From positions 1 to 55,211 of the forward strand of contig CAYSLC010000008.1 in assembly GCA_964431545.1 (NCBI GenBank): DNA of 55,211 nucleotides. The letters run 5' to 3'. The DNA comes from CAYSLC01 sp964431545. GTDB lineage: Bacteria; Desulfobacterota; Desulfobacteria; Desulfobacterales; JAABSP01. Positions 26,031 through 33,745 of this stretch are shown here, piece by piece (within the stretch, counting starts at the first letter, position 1; each line of letters starts with the position of its first letter). The notes under the pieces were generated by a model, which had not been told where the DNA came from, ran no database searches, and worked only from the letters and a program-made list of their open reading frames with translations. Both the position numbers and the translations under genes were made by a program.

Positions 26031-27462
26031 CAGGCTTTCCTCCTTTCCGTCCGAAACGCGGGGTCCCGGGCGGCACCACCTCTCCCCGCAGGGAGTGGGG
26101 AAAGGCTTGTGTGATCCTCACCTTCACCAGGTCCCCGGGTGAAGCCCCCCGCTCCGTGCCGCCGCCCTCTTCCGGCGTAAAATTTACGATCTTATTGGTC
26201 GTGGTCCGACCGGTCGCTTCGATGATCCGGACGGAATTCCCACCCGCGCCGGTCGCCTTGCCCTGCTTCTTGCTCGGTCCGTCCACCAGCAGGGTCTCGA
26301 TGCCGCCCACCATGCCGCGGTGCTTTTTGAGCGTCAATTCCTCCTGCACCCCCAGCAGTTCCCGCAGCCGTCGCGCCTTTTCCGGTTCCGGGACCTTCCC
26401 CGAAAACCGGGCGGCGGAGGCGTTGGGGCGATCGGAATACTGAAATGCGAACAGACTATCATACTCCACCGCTTTTATCAAATCGAGGGAGCGGCGGAAG
26501 TCGTCGCCGGTCTCCCCCGGAAACCCCACGATGAAGTCGGAGGTGACGGCGATGTCGGGACGGGCCGTACGGAGCCGATCCACCCGCTTTAGGTAGTCTT
26601 TTGCGGTATACTTCCGGTTCATCCGTTTCAGGATCCGGTCCGATCCCGACTGGACCGGCAGGTGGATGTGGTTGCAGAGCTTCTCCAGGTCCCGGAAGGC
26701 GTCGATCAAGGCCTGGGAGAGGTCCTTGGGATGGGAGGTGGTGAACCGGATTCGGTACAGGCCGTCGATCCCGGCGATCCGGGTCAGAAGCTCCGGAAAG
26801 TCCGGCAGTCCCTCCTTCCGGCCGTAGCTGTTGACGTTCTGCCCCAGCAGGGTCACCTCCCGCGCCCCGGCCGCCACCAGCCCCCGGATCTCGGCCAGGA
26901 TCGCCTCCGGCGGCCGGGAGGTCTCCCGCCCCCGGACGTAGGGGACCACGCAGTAGGTGCAGTAGTTGTCGCACCCGCGCATGATGGTGACGAACCGGGA
27001 GACGCCCCGAAAGAGGGGGCGCTCCCCGGAATGGGCCGGTTCGGGCCGGGTGGGCGTCCCGGCGGCCGGGTCGACATCGACGACCCGCTCCCGCCGCCGG
27101 TGGACCCGGCCGATGATCTCCGGAAGACGGCCGACGGCATGGGTGCCGAAGACCGCGTCCACATGGGGGACCCGCTCCAGGATCGCCCTTCCCTCCTGCT
27201 GGGCCACGCACCCGCCCACGGCGATGATCATCTCCGGCCGCTTCCGCTTCAGGGCCGCGAGCCGCCCCAGGAAGCTGAAGACCTTCTGCTCCGCCTTCTC
27301 CCGGATGGCGCAGGTATTGACGATGATGAGGTCCGCCTCTTCGGCCGATCCGGCCCCTTCGTATCCGAGGGGCAAAAGCCCCTTCTCCATCCGCTCGGCG
27401 TCGTAGACGTTCATCTGGCAGCCGATGGTGTGGATAAACAGTCTCTTGGGTTGGTGGGACAC
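26020..27462 (-). CDS. miaB: tRNA-2-methylthio-N6-dimethylallyladenosine synthase
   Basis: MiaB is a radical-SAM methylthiotransferase that modifies A37 of tRNAs reading UNN codons. The 480-residue product has the N-terminal UPF0004 domain with three cluster cysteines (TIGCQMN, VNTCAIRE, VGGCVAQQ). The radical-SAM CxxxCxxC follows in RGCDNYCTYC, then VPYVRGRE and LLGQNVNSYG, and a C-terminal TRAM domain (VDGPSKK to GDLVKVRI). Two cluster sites are therefore intact. It lies between a DUF4911 gene (19 bp upstream) and the BFN gene (overlapping). Confidence 0.95.
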   Translation of the reverse strand: MSHQPKRLFIHTIGCQMNVYDAERMEKGLLPLGYEGAGSAEEADLIIVNTCAIREKAEQKVFSFLGRLAALKRKRPEMIIAVGGCVAQQEGRAILERVPHVDAVFGTHAVGRLPEIIGRVHRRRERVVDVDPAAGTPTRPEPAHSGERPLFRGVSRFVTIMRGCDNYCTYCVVPYVRGRETSRPPEAILAEIRGLVAAGAREVTLLGQNVNSYGRKEGLPDFPELLTRIAGIDGLYRIRFTTSHPKDLSQALIDAFRDLEKLCNHIHLPVQSGSDRILKRMNRKYTAKDYLKRVDRLRTARPDIAVTSDFIVGFPGETGDDFRRSLDLIKAVEYDSLFAFQYSDRPNASAARFSGKVPEPEKARRLRELLGVQEELTLKKHRGMVGGIETLLVDGPSKKQGKATGAGGNSVRIIEATGRTTTNKIVNFTPEEGGGTERGASPGDLVKVRITQAFPHSLRGEVVPPGTPRFGRKGGKPDAA

Positions 27463-27480
27463 GATGATCTATCAGATAAT

Positions 27481-27780
27481 CTATCCGTGGTTCGTTTCCG
27501 GATCGACCCCCCCGGGCCGGTCGACCGGTTCCATCATGATTTCCCCTGTCAGCCCCCGGAGAACCCGGTCCACCTCGTCGTCACAGCCCGGAGGCACCCG
27601 GATCTCCACGGTTCCCAGGCCGGGGTCGAGGGTGGTCATGGCCGCAATGCCGTCACACGCCTCCAGGACGAACCGCAGAAAGGCGATCTCCCGCCGGTCG
27701 ACCCGGTAGTATCGTCGTCTCGTCCGCATCGGGCGCCGCGGAGGCGTTTCTTGGGTTTCCCGCCTGGGTTCAAAGGCCAT
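27481..27780 (-). CDS. DUF4911-type small protein
   Basis: This 99-residue protein has the block YYRVDRREIAFLRFVLEACDG followed by IAAMTTLDPGLGTVEIRVPPG and DEVDRVLRGL, which I associate with DUF4911, a deltaproteobacterial family lacking a known function. It looks like a small ferredoxin-fold (beta-alpha-beta) domain with a basic N-terminus. Two starts are possible: ATG at 27778-27780, chosen here, or ATG at 27787-27789. No Shine-Dalgarno sequence precedes either. A strong-looking promoter overlaps this site, so the mRNA may be leaderless. It is read with miaB, 18 bp downstream, and diverges from recJ. Confidence 0.7.
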   Translation of the reverse strand: MAFEPRRETQETPPRRPMRTRRRYYRVDRREIAFLRFVLEACDGIAAMTTLDPGLGTVEIRVPPGCDDEVDRVLRGLTGEIMMEPVDRPGGVDPETNHG

Positions 27781-27787
27781 TGAATCC

Positions 27788-27816
27788 ATTATATCCAACG
27801 TATTTTCATTAGTAAA
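27788..27816 (-). promoter_or_regulatory. Candidate promoter for the DUF4911-miaB unit
   Basis: On the minus strand TTTACT (27811-27816) and a perfect TATAAT (27788-27793) are spaced 17 bp apart. The predicted transcription start falls at or just next to the ATG at 27780, consistent with a leaderless transcript. Confidence 0.45.
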
Positions 27817-27912
27817 ACGGAAAATCGACGGCCGCATCTTCCCGATTGCCCCTTGCCTCCGCCCCCGCCGATGGGATATAGATTCGGATCGAATCCGCGG
27901 CCGATGGACGGA

Positions 27913-29637
27913 ATGGAGAAGATGGAAAGAGAATGGAGAATTGTCAAGCCGGACCCGGCGCTGGTCCGGCGGATCCAGCGGGAACTCGCCTGCCACCCCG
28001 TCACCGCGTCGGTGCTGGTCAACCGGAACATCCGGTGCACGGCCGACGCCGGCTGCTTCCTCAACGCCACCCTCGCCTCCATCCGCCCCCCCTTCGCCAT
28101 AAAAGATATGGACAAGGCGGTCCGACGGATCCACCGGGCCATCACCAAAGGGGAGAAGATCCTGATCTTCGGCGACTACGACGTGGACGGGGTGACGGCC
28201 ACGGCCATCCTCCTCGATTTTCTCCGGGCCGCCGGCGCCGAGGTCTCCTACTACATCCCCCACCGCCGGGCCGAGGGGTACGGCCTGGGGCCAGAACACA
28301 TATCCGGCCATGCCGCCCGCCGGGGGATCGATCTGATCATCACCGTGGACTGCGGTTCCGGCAGCCATGAGGCGGTGGAAGCCGCCGGTGCCCACGGCAT
28401 CGACGTGGTCATCACCGATCACCACCACATCTCCGATCCCATGCCGGCGGCGACGGCGGTGGTCAACCCCAAACGGCCCGACTGCCGCGCCGGGTTCGAG
28501 GATCTGGCCGGCGTCGGGGTCGCCTTCTGCCTTTTGATCTCCCTCCGGAAGCACCTGCGGGACCAAGGGTTCTGGGGGGACCGCCCGGAGCCCGACCTCA
28601 GACGGCTGTGCGACCTGGTGGCCCTGGGCACCGTGGCGGACGTGGTCCCGCTCATGGGGGAGAACCGGACCTTCTCCATCGCCGGTCTCAATCTGATCAA
28701 CGCCGTGCCCCGCCCCGGAATCCGGGCCCTGATCCAGGCCAGCGGCATCAAGAAGAGCCTCACCGACGCCGGGGACATCGCCTTCCGTCTGGCCCCCCGG
28801 CTCAACGCCGCCGGACGCCTCGACCACGCCCGTACCGCCCTGGAGCTGCTGATGGCCGAGGAGGAGGGAACCGCCCGGGAGATCGCAGAGAGCCTCAACC
28901 GGCTCAACCGGGAACGGCGGCGGACGGAGAAGGAGATCCTCGACGGGATCCTCTCCGGCCTGGATGGGCGGCCGGACCTGCTGGAGGCACGGAGCCTGGT
29001 CCTGGCCGAGCCGGAGTGGCACGAGGGGGTGCTGGGGATCGTCGCCTCCAGGCTGGCCGACCGGTTCCACCGTCCGGTCCTGCTCGTCTCCACCCGGAAC
29101 GGTCGGGGAAAAGGATCGGGACGGAGCATCCCGGGGATCGACCTTTACGCGGCCCTCCGGTCCTGCGCCGAACATCTGGAAGGGTTCGGCGGCCATGCCA
29201 TGGCCGCCGGGATCCGGATCGACGCCGGCAAGATCGACGCCTTCCGGGATGCGTTCGAGGCGGCGATCGGACGGACGGCCGCCCCGGACATCTTCTCCCC
29301 GGTCCTCTCCATCGACCGCGAAATCGGCTTTCACGAGATCTGCGACCAGCTTCTGGACGAGCTGGAGTCCCTGGCCCCCTACGGCGAGGGGAACCCGGAA
29401 CCGGTCTTCATGGCCCGGGACGTGGCGGTGACCTCCTCGAAGATCGTGGGCGGAACCCACCGCCGGATGGTGCTCCGACAGCGGTCCGACCCTTCGGGCC
29501 GCCGGATCTACGCCATCCATTTCAACATCGACCCCCGGCAACCCGTGGGCGGCCATCTCGACCGGGTGGCGTTCCGATTGTGCTGGAATCGGTGGAACGG
29601 AAATAAAACCCCGCAAATAGTGGTTCAAGAGGTATAA
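27913..29637 (+). CDS. recJ: Single-stranded-DNA-specific 5'-3' exonuclease RecJ
   Basis: RecJ degrades 5'-ended single strands in recombination and mismatch repair. The product (about 574 residues) has the DHH-superfamily motifs: LIFGDYDVDGVTAT, YYIPHRRAEGYG, ITVDCGSGS (where many RecJ have TVDCG), and VVITDHHH. A DHHA1 half follows with SRLADRFHRPVLLVS, GSGRSIPGIDLYAAL and FGGHAMAAGI, and then an OB-like tail. In-frame ATGs at 27904, 27913 and 27922 compete; 27913 (MEKMEREW) resembles the usual N-terminus, but ribosome sites are all modest, so the start is uncertain. It diverges from the DUF4911-miaB unit. Confidence 0.9.
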   Translation: MEKMEREWRIVKPDPALVRRIQRELACHPVTASVLVNRNIRCTADAGCFLNATLASIRPPFAIKDMDKAVRRIHRAITKGEKILIFGDYDVDGVTATAILLDFLRAAGAEVSYYIPHRRAEGYGLGPEHISGHAARRGIDLIITVDCGSGSHEAVEAAGAHGIDVVITDHHHISDPMPAATAVVNPKRPDCRAGFEDLAGVGVAFCLLISLRKHLRDQGFWGDRPEPDLRRLCDLVALGTVADVVPLMGENRTFSIAGLNLINAVPRPGIRALIQASGIKKSLTDAGDIAFRLAPRLNAAGRLDHARTALELLMAEEEGTAREIAESLNRLNRERRRTEKEILDGILSGLDGRPDLLEARSLVLAEPEWHEGVLGIVASRLADRFHRPVLLVSTRNGRGKGSGRSIPGIDLYAALRSCAEHLEGFGGHAMAAGIRIDAGKIDAFRDAFEAAIGRTAAPDIFSPVLSIDREIGFHEICDQLLDELESLAPYGEGNPEPVFMARDVAVTSSKIVGGTHRRMVLRQRSDPSGRRIYAIHFNIDPRQPVGGHLDRVAFRLCWNRWNGNKTPQIVVQEV

Positions 29638-29643
29638 ATTTAC

Positions 29644-29672
29644 TTGCATTCCCATGGCGTGCCAATTATTAT
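29644..29672 (+). promoter_or_regulatory. Candidate promoter downstream of recJ
   Basis: TTGCAT (29644-29649) and TATTAT (29667-29672) are spaced 17 bp apart in the AT-rich gap after recJ. Transcription would start near 29680, giving a leader of about 90 nt before the gene at 29769. The leader contains a short GC-rich inverted repeat around GGACGGTCC-like sequence. Confidence 0.4.
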
Positions 29673-29768
29673 CAGGTATTTGGATGGTCGCTCGGACCGT
29701 CCGTCAAATGGAGTCGATTTTAGGATTTATACCATCTTCAACCATAAGGACGATCAAAGGGGATACCC

Positions 29769-30188
29769 ATGGCAAAGGTTTTTCGACCCAGCACCCGCGA
29801 AGCCAGCATCCTGTCCAGGATAGAATCCGGCAAGGAGCACGCCCGTCGCAAGGCGATCAGCGGAATCCGGGACAACATCGATCCGCTGAGCAACGCGGTG
29901 GCCATGAAACTCGTCGAGAACTCGCTCGTCGAGACCACCAACAAGAACACCCTGGAAGAGCAGATCAAGAAAAGCCTCGAACGGCTGGCGAACGCCGAAG
30001 ATTTCGATATCGATTACCAGGTCTCTCCGCTGCGGAACCTGGTGCCCAACCCGAACCTGGTCAGCCTCTACCTGACGGCCTACGTGATCGAGACGCTCAT
30101 CGACCACAAGTGCGTGATCGACGTCTATGGCTCCGACGAGGAGATCTATTCCTGCATCAACAGGCAAGTGACCAAATTTGTCCCCTGA
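29769..30188 (+). CDS. Conserved hypothetical protein, 139 aa
   Basis: I do not recognise this protein. It is soluble and charged, with no signal peptide or membrane segment. The N-terminal half looks helical (REASILSRIESGKEHARRKA, LEEQIKKSLERLA). The C-terminal half contains LRNLVPNPNLVSLYLTAYVIE and a strand-rich end (KCVIDVYGSDEEIY). The ATG has AAAGGGGAT at a good distance. It lies only 2 bp before the MBL-fold hydrolase gene, so co-translation is likely. Its even codon use, like that of its neighbours, argues for a real resident gene. Confidence 0.7.
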   Translation: MAKVFRPSTREASILSRIESGKEHARRKAISGIRDNIDPLSNAVAMKLVENSLVETTNKNTLEEQIKKSLERLANAEDFDIDYQVSPLRNLVPNPNLVSLYLTAYVIETLIDHKCVIDVYGSDEEIYSCINRQVTKFVP

Positions 30189-30190
30189 GA

Positions 30191-31198
30191 ATGCGGCCAT
30201 CCTTTCATCCCAGGACCATCAACGGGCCGTTCGATGATCCGGGTTTGTTCGTCCCCTTCCTTTTCGAAAAACGCGCCGTCCTTTTCGACCTGGGGGATAC
30301 GGCGCGTCTTTCCTCCCGGGATATCCTGAAGATCAGCCACATCTTCATCTCCCACACCCACATGGACCACTTCATCGGGTTCGATCGCGTCCTCCGACTG
30401 TTCCTGGGGCGCTCGGGGGAGATTCACCTCTTCGGCCCGGAGGGGTTTTTGGACAACGTGGAGGGCAAGCTGTCGGGGTATAGCTGGAACCTGGTGGAGA
30501 ACTACCAGAACCGGTTCATGGTCCGGGCCACGGAGATCCGGCAACAGGTTTGCCGGACCCGGAAGTACGCCTGTGAGGACGGCTTCGTCCCGGCCGGCGA
30601 TCCGGTGGAGTCCCCCTTCCAGGGGATCGCCCACCAGGAGCCCGGCTTTACGGTCCGGACCGCCGTGCTGGACCATGGTCTCCCCTGCCTCGGCTTCACC
30701 CTCGCCGAACGGTTCCACATCAATATTTTAAAGGATCGCCTGGCGGAACTCGGCCTGGCGCCCGGTCCGTGGTTGAAGCGGTTCAAGGATCGGCTCCATG
30801 GGGGGGACGACCCGGAAACCCCCATTCCGGTCCCCTCTCCGGACGGCGGCGCCGGCCCCTCCTTTTCCCTGGGGGATCTCACTCGTCGGATCGCCCGGAT
30901 CACGCCGGGTCAGCGGATCGGTTATATCACCGACGTGGCCGGAACCCCGGCCAACGAGGACCGGATCGTGGAACTGGTCCGTGGGGTCGACCATCTGTAC
31001 ATCGAGGCCGCCTTTCTCGAACAGGACCGGGAGATCGCCCGGGAAAAGCGGCACCTGACCGCCGCCCAGGCCGGGCGCATCGCGGCCCGGTCCGGGGCCC
31101 GGGGATTCACACTCTTCCACTTCTCCCCCCGCTATCTGGGCATGGAAGATCGGTTCCGGGACGAAGCCGAGGAGACGGCGGCGGCGGTCGCCTCCTGA
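30191..31198 (+). CDS. Ribonuclease Z-like metallo-beta-lactamase-fold hydrolase
   Basis: The 335-residue product has the MBL zinc motif ISHTHMDHFIGF (HxHxDH), an early Asp in LFDLGDTAR, a His in AVLDHGLPCLGF, and a late GYITDVAGT followed by AAFLEQD and LFHFSPRY, where the final ligand His sits. The order resembles RNase Z / ElaC-like phosphodiesterases, which trim tRNA 3' ends, but it lacks a clear flexible arm and is divergent. The ATG at 30191 is 2 bp past the previous stop. A 3' tRNase role is plausible but not certain. Confidence 0.7.
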   Translation: MRPSFHPRTINGPFDDPGLFVPFLFEKRAVLFDLGDTARLSSRDILKISHIFISHTHMDHFIGFDRVLRLFLGRSGEIHLFGPEGFLDNVEGKLSGYSWNLVENYQNRFMVRATEIRQQVCRTRKYACEDGFVPAGDPVESPFQGIAHQEPGFTVRTAVLDHGLPCLGFTLAERFHINILKDRLAELGLAPGPWLKRFKDRLHGGDDPETPIPVPSPDGGAGPSFSLGDLTRRIARITPGQRIGYITDVAGTPANEDRIVELVRGVDHLYIEAAFLEQDREIAREKRHLTAAQAGRIAARSGARGFTLFHFSPRYLGMEDRFRDEAEETAAAVAS

Positions 31199-31206
31199 AT
31201 CGATCC

Positions 31207-32955
31207 ATGGGAACCCCTCCCCCCCGAAGGAATCGACCGTCACGGAAGGAATCCACGCCGGGGACGACCCGGTTTCAGCGGTTCCGCCGGATCTTCCGGT
31301 CCGGGGACCGGCGGGAGGACGTTCGGCTGGGGAAACTCCTGATCCAGCAGGGGATCCTCGATCCCGGGCAGGTGGAATGCGCCCTCAAGGTTCAACGGGA
31401 CAAGCTCGAAGAGGGGCGGCCCTTCCACCTGGGAATGATCATCGTGGACCTGGGGTACGCCTCGGAGGAGGAGGTGCTCCAGGCGGTCAACGACCATTAC
31501 GGACTGTCGGCCGCCTCCCTCAACGAGAACATCGCCGAGATGATCCGGCTGCGCCAGAGCCCGTTTTCGGAGATCGTCTCCTCCCCCCGGATTCCCATCT
31601 GGCTTCAGCTCTCGGTGATGACCACCTTCATCATCATCCTGGCCATCTTCTCCCTGAGCTACGTGACCCTGGGGCAGCAGCGGGAACAGCTCTACCAGCA
31701 GACCCTGGAGATCGGAATCGTCAGCCTCAACTACTTCAGCAACAACGCCCGGATCCCCCTGCTCGACAACAACGTCCTCGGGCTCAACTCCCTGATCCGG
31801 GAGGCGACCGACGTGGAGGGGATCCGGTACGCCATCATCACCGACAACAAGGGGCGCATCAAGGCCCACACCGACCACAACCGGCTGGGGGACCAGTTCG
31901 AGCGGTTCCCCTCGGCCGGAGACCTCCAGCACCGGGGCGACGTCACCTACTACAACTACGTGGACCGGGCCGGGGAAAAGATGTTGAACCTGACCCGGAA
32001 GATCACCTTCCAGAACCGGGAACTGGGGGAGGTCCACGTGGGGGTCTCCCTCGACTTTATCCAGGAGCTGGTCCGGAAAAAGGCCGTCTCCATCCTGGTG
32101 GTCACCTTCGCCATCATCTTCTTCGGGGTGATGATCGCCATCCTGTTGGGCATCCGGTTCTCCAAACCGGTCTCCGTGCTGGCCCTGGCCACCGAGGAGA
32201 TCAGCAAGGGAAACTACCAGCACAAAGTGGATCTGGTCCGCAACGACGAACTCGGGAACCTGGCCGCGGCCTTCAACCGCATGAGCCGGGAACTGTGGAA
32301 GAAGTCGCTCATGGAAAAGTCCTTCGGCAAGTACGTGGGTTCCGAGGTGCTGGAGATGATCATGGCCAAACCCGAGAGCCTGTGGCTCAAGGGCCACCGG
32401 CAGGAGGCGACGATCCTTTTCACCGACATCCGGGGCTTCACCTCCTACTCCGAGGTAAAGGAGCCGGAGGATGTGGTGGAGAAGCTCAACGAATACCTCG
32501 ACATCACCACCAACGTCATCCTGAGCTACGGCGGTTACGTGGACAAATTCATCGGAGACGCCGTGCTCGGGATCTTCGGCATCCCCGTGCGCCAGCGGAA
32601 CCATGTGGTCTCGGCCCTCAAGGCGGCGGTGGAGATCCAGCGGCGCCTCAACCGGGCCGCCAAGTGGGGGAACCCGCTCCTTTCCGTGGTGGGGATCGGC
32701 ATCAACACCGGGGTGGTGGTCTCCGGGAACATCGGCTGCCAGGTGAAGATGGAGTACACCGTCATCGGGGATACGGTCAACGTGGCCTCCCGGATCAACG
32801 GGCTGGCCGGCCCCGGGGAGATCATCATCAGCAAGTCGATCTTCGAGTCCCAAAGCCGCCGCATCAAGGCGGTCCCCCTCCCCCCCCACACCATCAAGGG
32901 GAAGACGGAGCCGGTGGAGGTCTACAAGCTGATCGACACGCTCTACGATGACTGA
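31207..32955 (+). CDS. MshEN-HAMP class III adenylate cyclase, membrane-bound
   Basis: The 582-residue protein probably makes cAMP. Order of parts: basic N-terminus; an MshEN/T2SSE-N-like module (residues 40-100) whose first half fits the 24-residue c-di-GMP-binding pattern at every defined position (Arg40, Leu41, Gly42, Gly49, Leu60, Gln63); a membrane segment (about 132-153); an extracytoplasmic sensor of about 140 residues; a second membrane segment (about 294-315); HAMP (about 316-370); and a catalytic domain (about 395-570). The metal aspartates are Asp407 (FTDIRGFTSYSE) and Asp451 (FIGDAVLG). Lys447 and the GDTVNVASRI loop fit adenylate specificity. The start at 31207 is 8 bp past the previous stop, with a weak ribosome site. 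It overlaps the next gene by 8 bp. Confidence 0.82.
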   Translation: MGTPPPRRNRPSRKESTPGTTRFQRFRRIFRSGDRREDVRLGKLLIQQGILDPGQVECALKVQRDKLEEGRPFHLGMIIVDLGYASEEEVLQAVNDHYGLSAASLNENIAEMIRLRQSPFSEIVSSPRIPIWLQLSVMTTFIIILAIFSLSYVTLGQQREQLYQQTLEIGIVSLNYFSNNARIPLLDNNVLGLNSLIREATDVEGIRYAIITDNKGRIKAHTDHNRLGDQFERFPSAGDLQHRGDVTYYNYVDRAGEKMLNLTRKITFQNRELGEVHVGVSLDFIQELVRKKAVSILVVTFAIIFFGVMIAILLGIRFSKPVSVLALATEEISKGNYQHKVDLVRNDELGNLAAAFNRMSRELWKKSLMEKSFGKYVGSEVLEMIMAKPESLWLKGHRQEATILFTDIRGFTSYSEVKEPEDVVEKLNEYLDITTNVILSYGGYVDKFIGDAVLGIFGIPVRQRNHVVSALKAAVEIQRRLNRAAKWGNPLLSVVGIGINTGVVVSGNIGCQVKMEYTVIGDTVNVASRINGLAGPGEIIISKSIFESQSRRIKAVPLPPHTIKGKTEPVEVYKLIDTLYDD

Positions 32956-33745
32956 TTCGGCCATCCGCACCTTCCCCGTTCGATCGGCGGGGGTCCGCCA
33001 CCGGGTCCGGCGGATCGATCCGCCGGGGGCCTCGGCGGAAAGGGACCGGCCGACGCTGGTCTTCCTCCACGAAGGACTGGGGAACATAGAGCACTGGCGG
33101 GGATTTCCCGAGGCCCTCTGCCGGAGGAGCGGCCTCCCCGGAGTGGTCTACGACCGGCGGGGGTACGGCGGCTCCGATCCGCTGGAGGGTCCCTGGCCGG
33201 TCGACTACCTCATGGAGGAGAGCACGGTCCACCTGCCGGCCGTCCTGGACGGATGCGGGGCCGGAGAGGCCGTGCCCGTGGGCCACAGCGACGGCGGCAC
33301 CATCGCCCTGATCGCCGCCGCCACCCTCGGCCCGAGGATCCGCGGCGCCGTCACCGAGGCGGCCCACATCTTCGTGGAACCGGTTACCCTCGCGGGGATC
33401 CGGCGGGCGGTGGACGCCTTCGAAACAGGGGCTCTCAAGGAGAAGCTTCGGAAGTACCACGGGAATCGCACCGAATCGGTCTTCCGCCGCTGGTCGGACA
33501 CGTGGCTCTCTCCCGGCTTCCGGGACTGGAACATCGAATCCCTGCTGCCCCGGATCACCTGCCCGGTGCTGGCCGTCCAGGGGACTTCGGACGAATATGG
33601 TTCGGCGGCCCAGGTGGAGGGGATCGGAGCGGGCGTGTCGGGGCCCGTGAAGACCGCCATGATTCCGGACTGCGGCCATAGCCCCCACGTCGAGGCGGCG
33701 GAGATCGTTCTGGATCTCATCGACGGCTTCCTCCGGGGACTATAG
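32948..33745 (+). CDS. Alpha/beta hydrolase
   Basis: The 265-residue hydrolase has LVFLHEGLGNIEHW at the oxyanion strand, VYDRRGYGGSD, the nucleophile elbow GHSDGGTIAL (Ser near 119), an acid in VQGTSDEYG, and the catalytic His in PDCGHSPHVE. It lacks a signal peptide. The HEGLG and RRGYG blocks place it among the esterase / dienelactone-type small hydrolases; the substrate is unknown. Its start overlaps the cyclase gene by 8 bp, so they are co-translated. Its stop overlaps the stop of the convergent gene at 33740 by 6 bp. Confidence 0.78.
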   Translation: MTDSAIRTFPVRSAGVRHRVRRIDPPGASAERDRPTLVFLHEGLGNIEHWRGFPEALCRRSGLPGVVYDRRGYGGSDPLEGPWPVDYLMEESTVHLPAVLDGCGAGEAVPVGHSDGGTIALIAAATLGPRIRGAVTEAAHIFVEPVTLAGIRRAVDAFETGALKEKLRKYHGNRTESVFRRWSDTWLSPGFRDWNIESLLPRITCPVLAVQGTSDEYGSAAQVEGIGAGVSGPVKTAMIPDCGHSPHVEAAEIVLDLIDGFLRGL

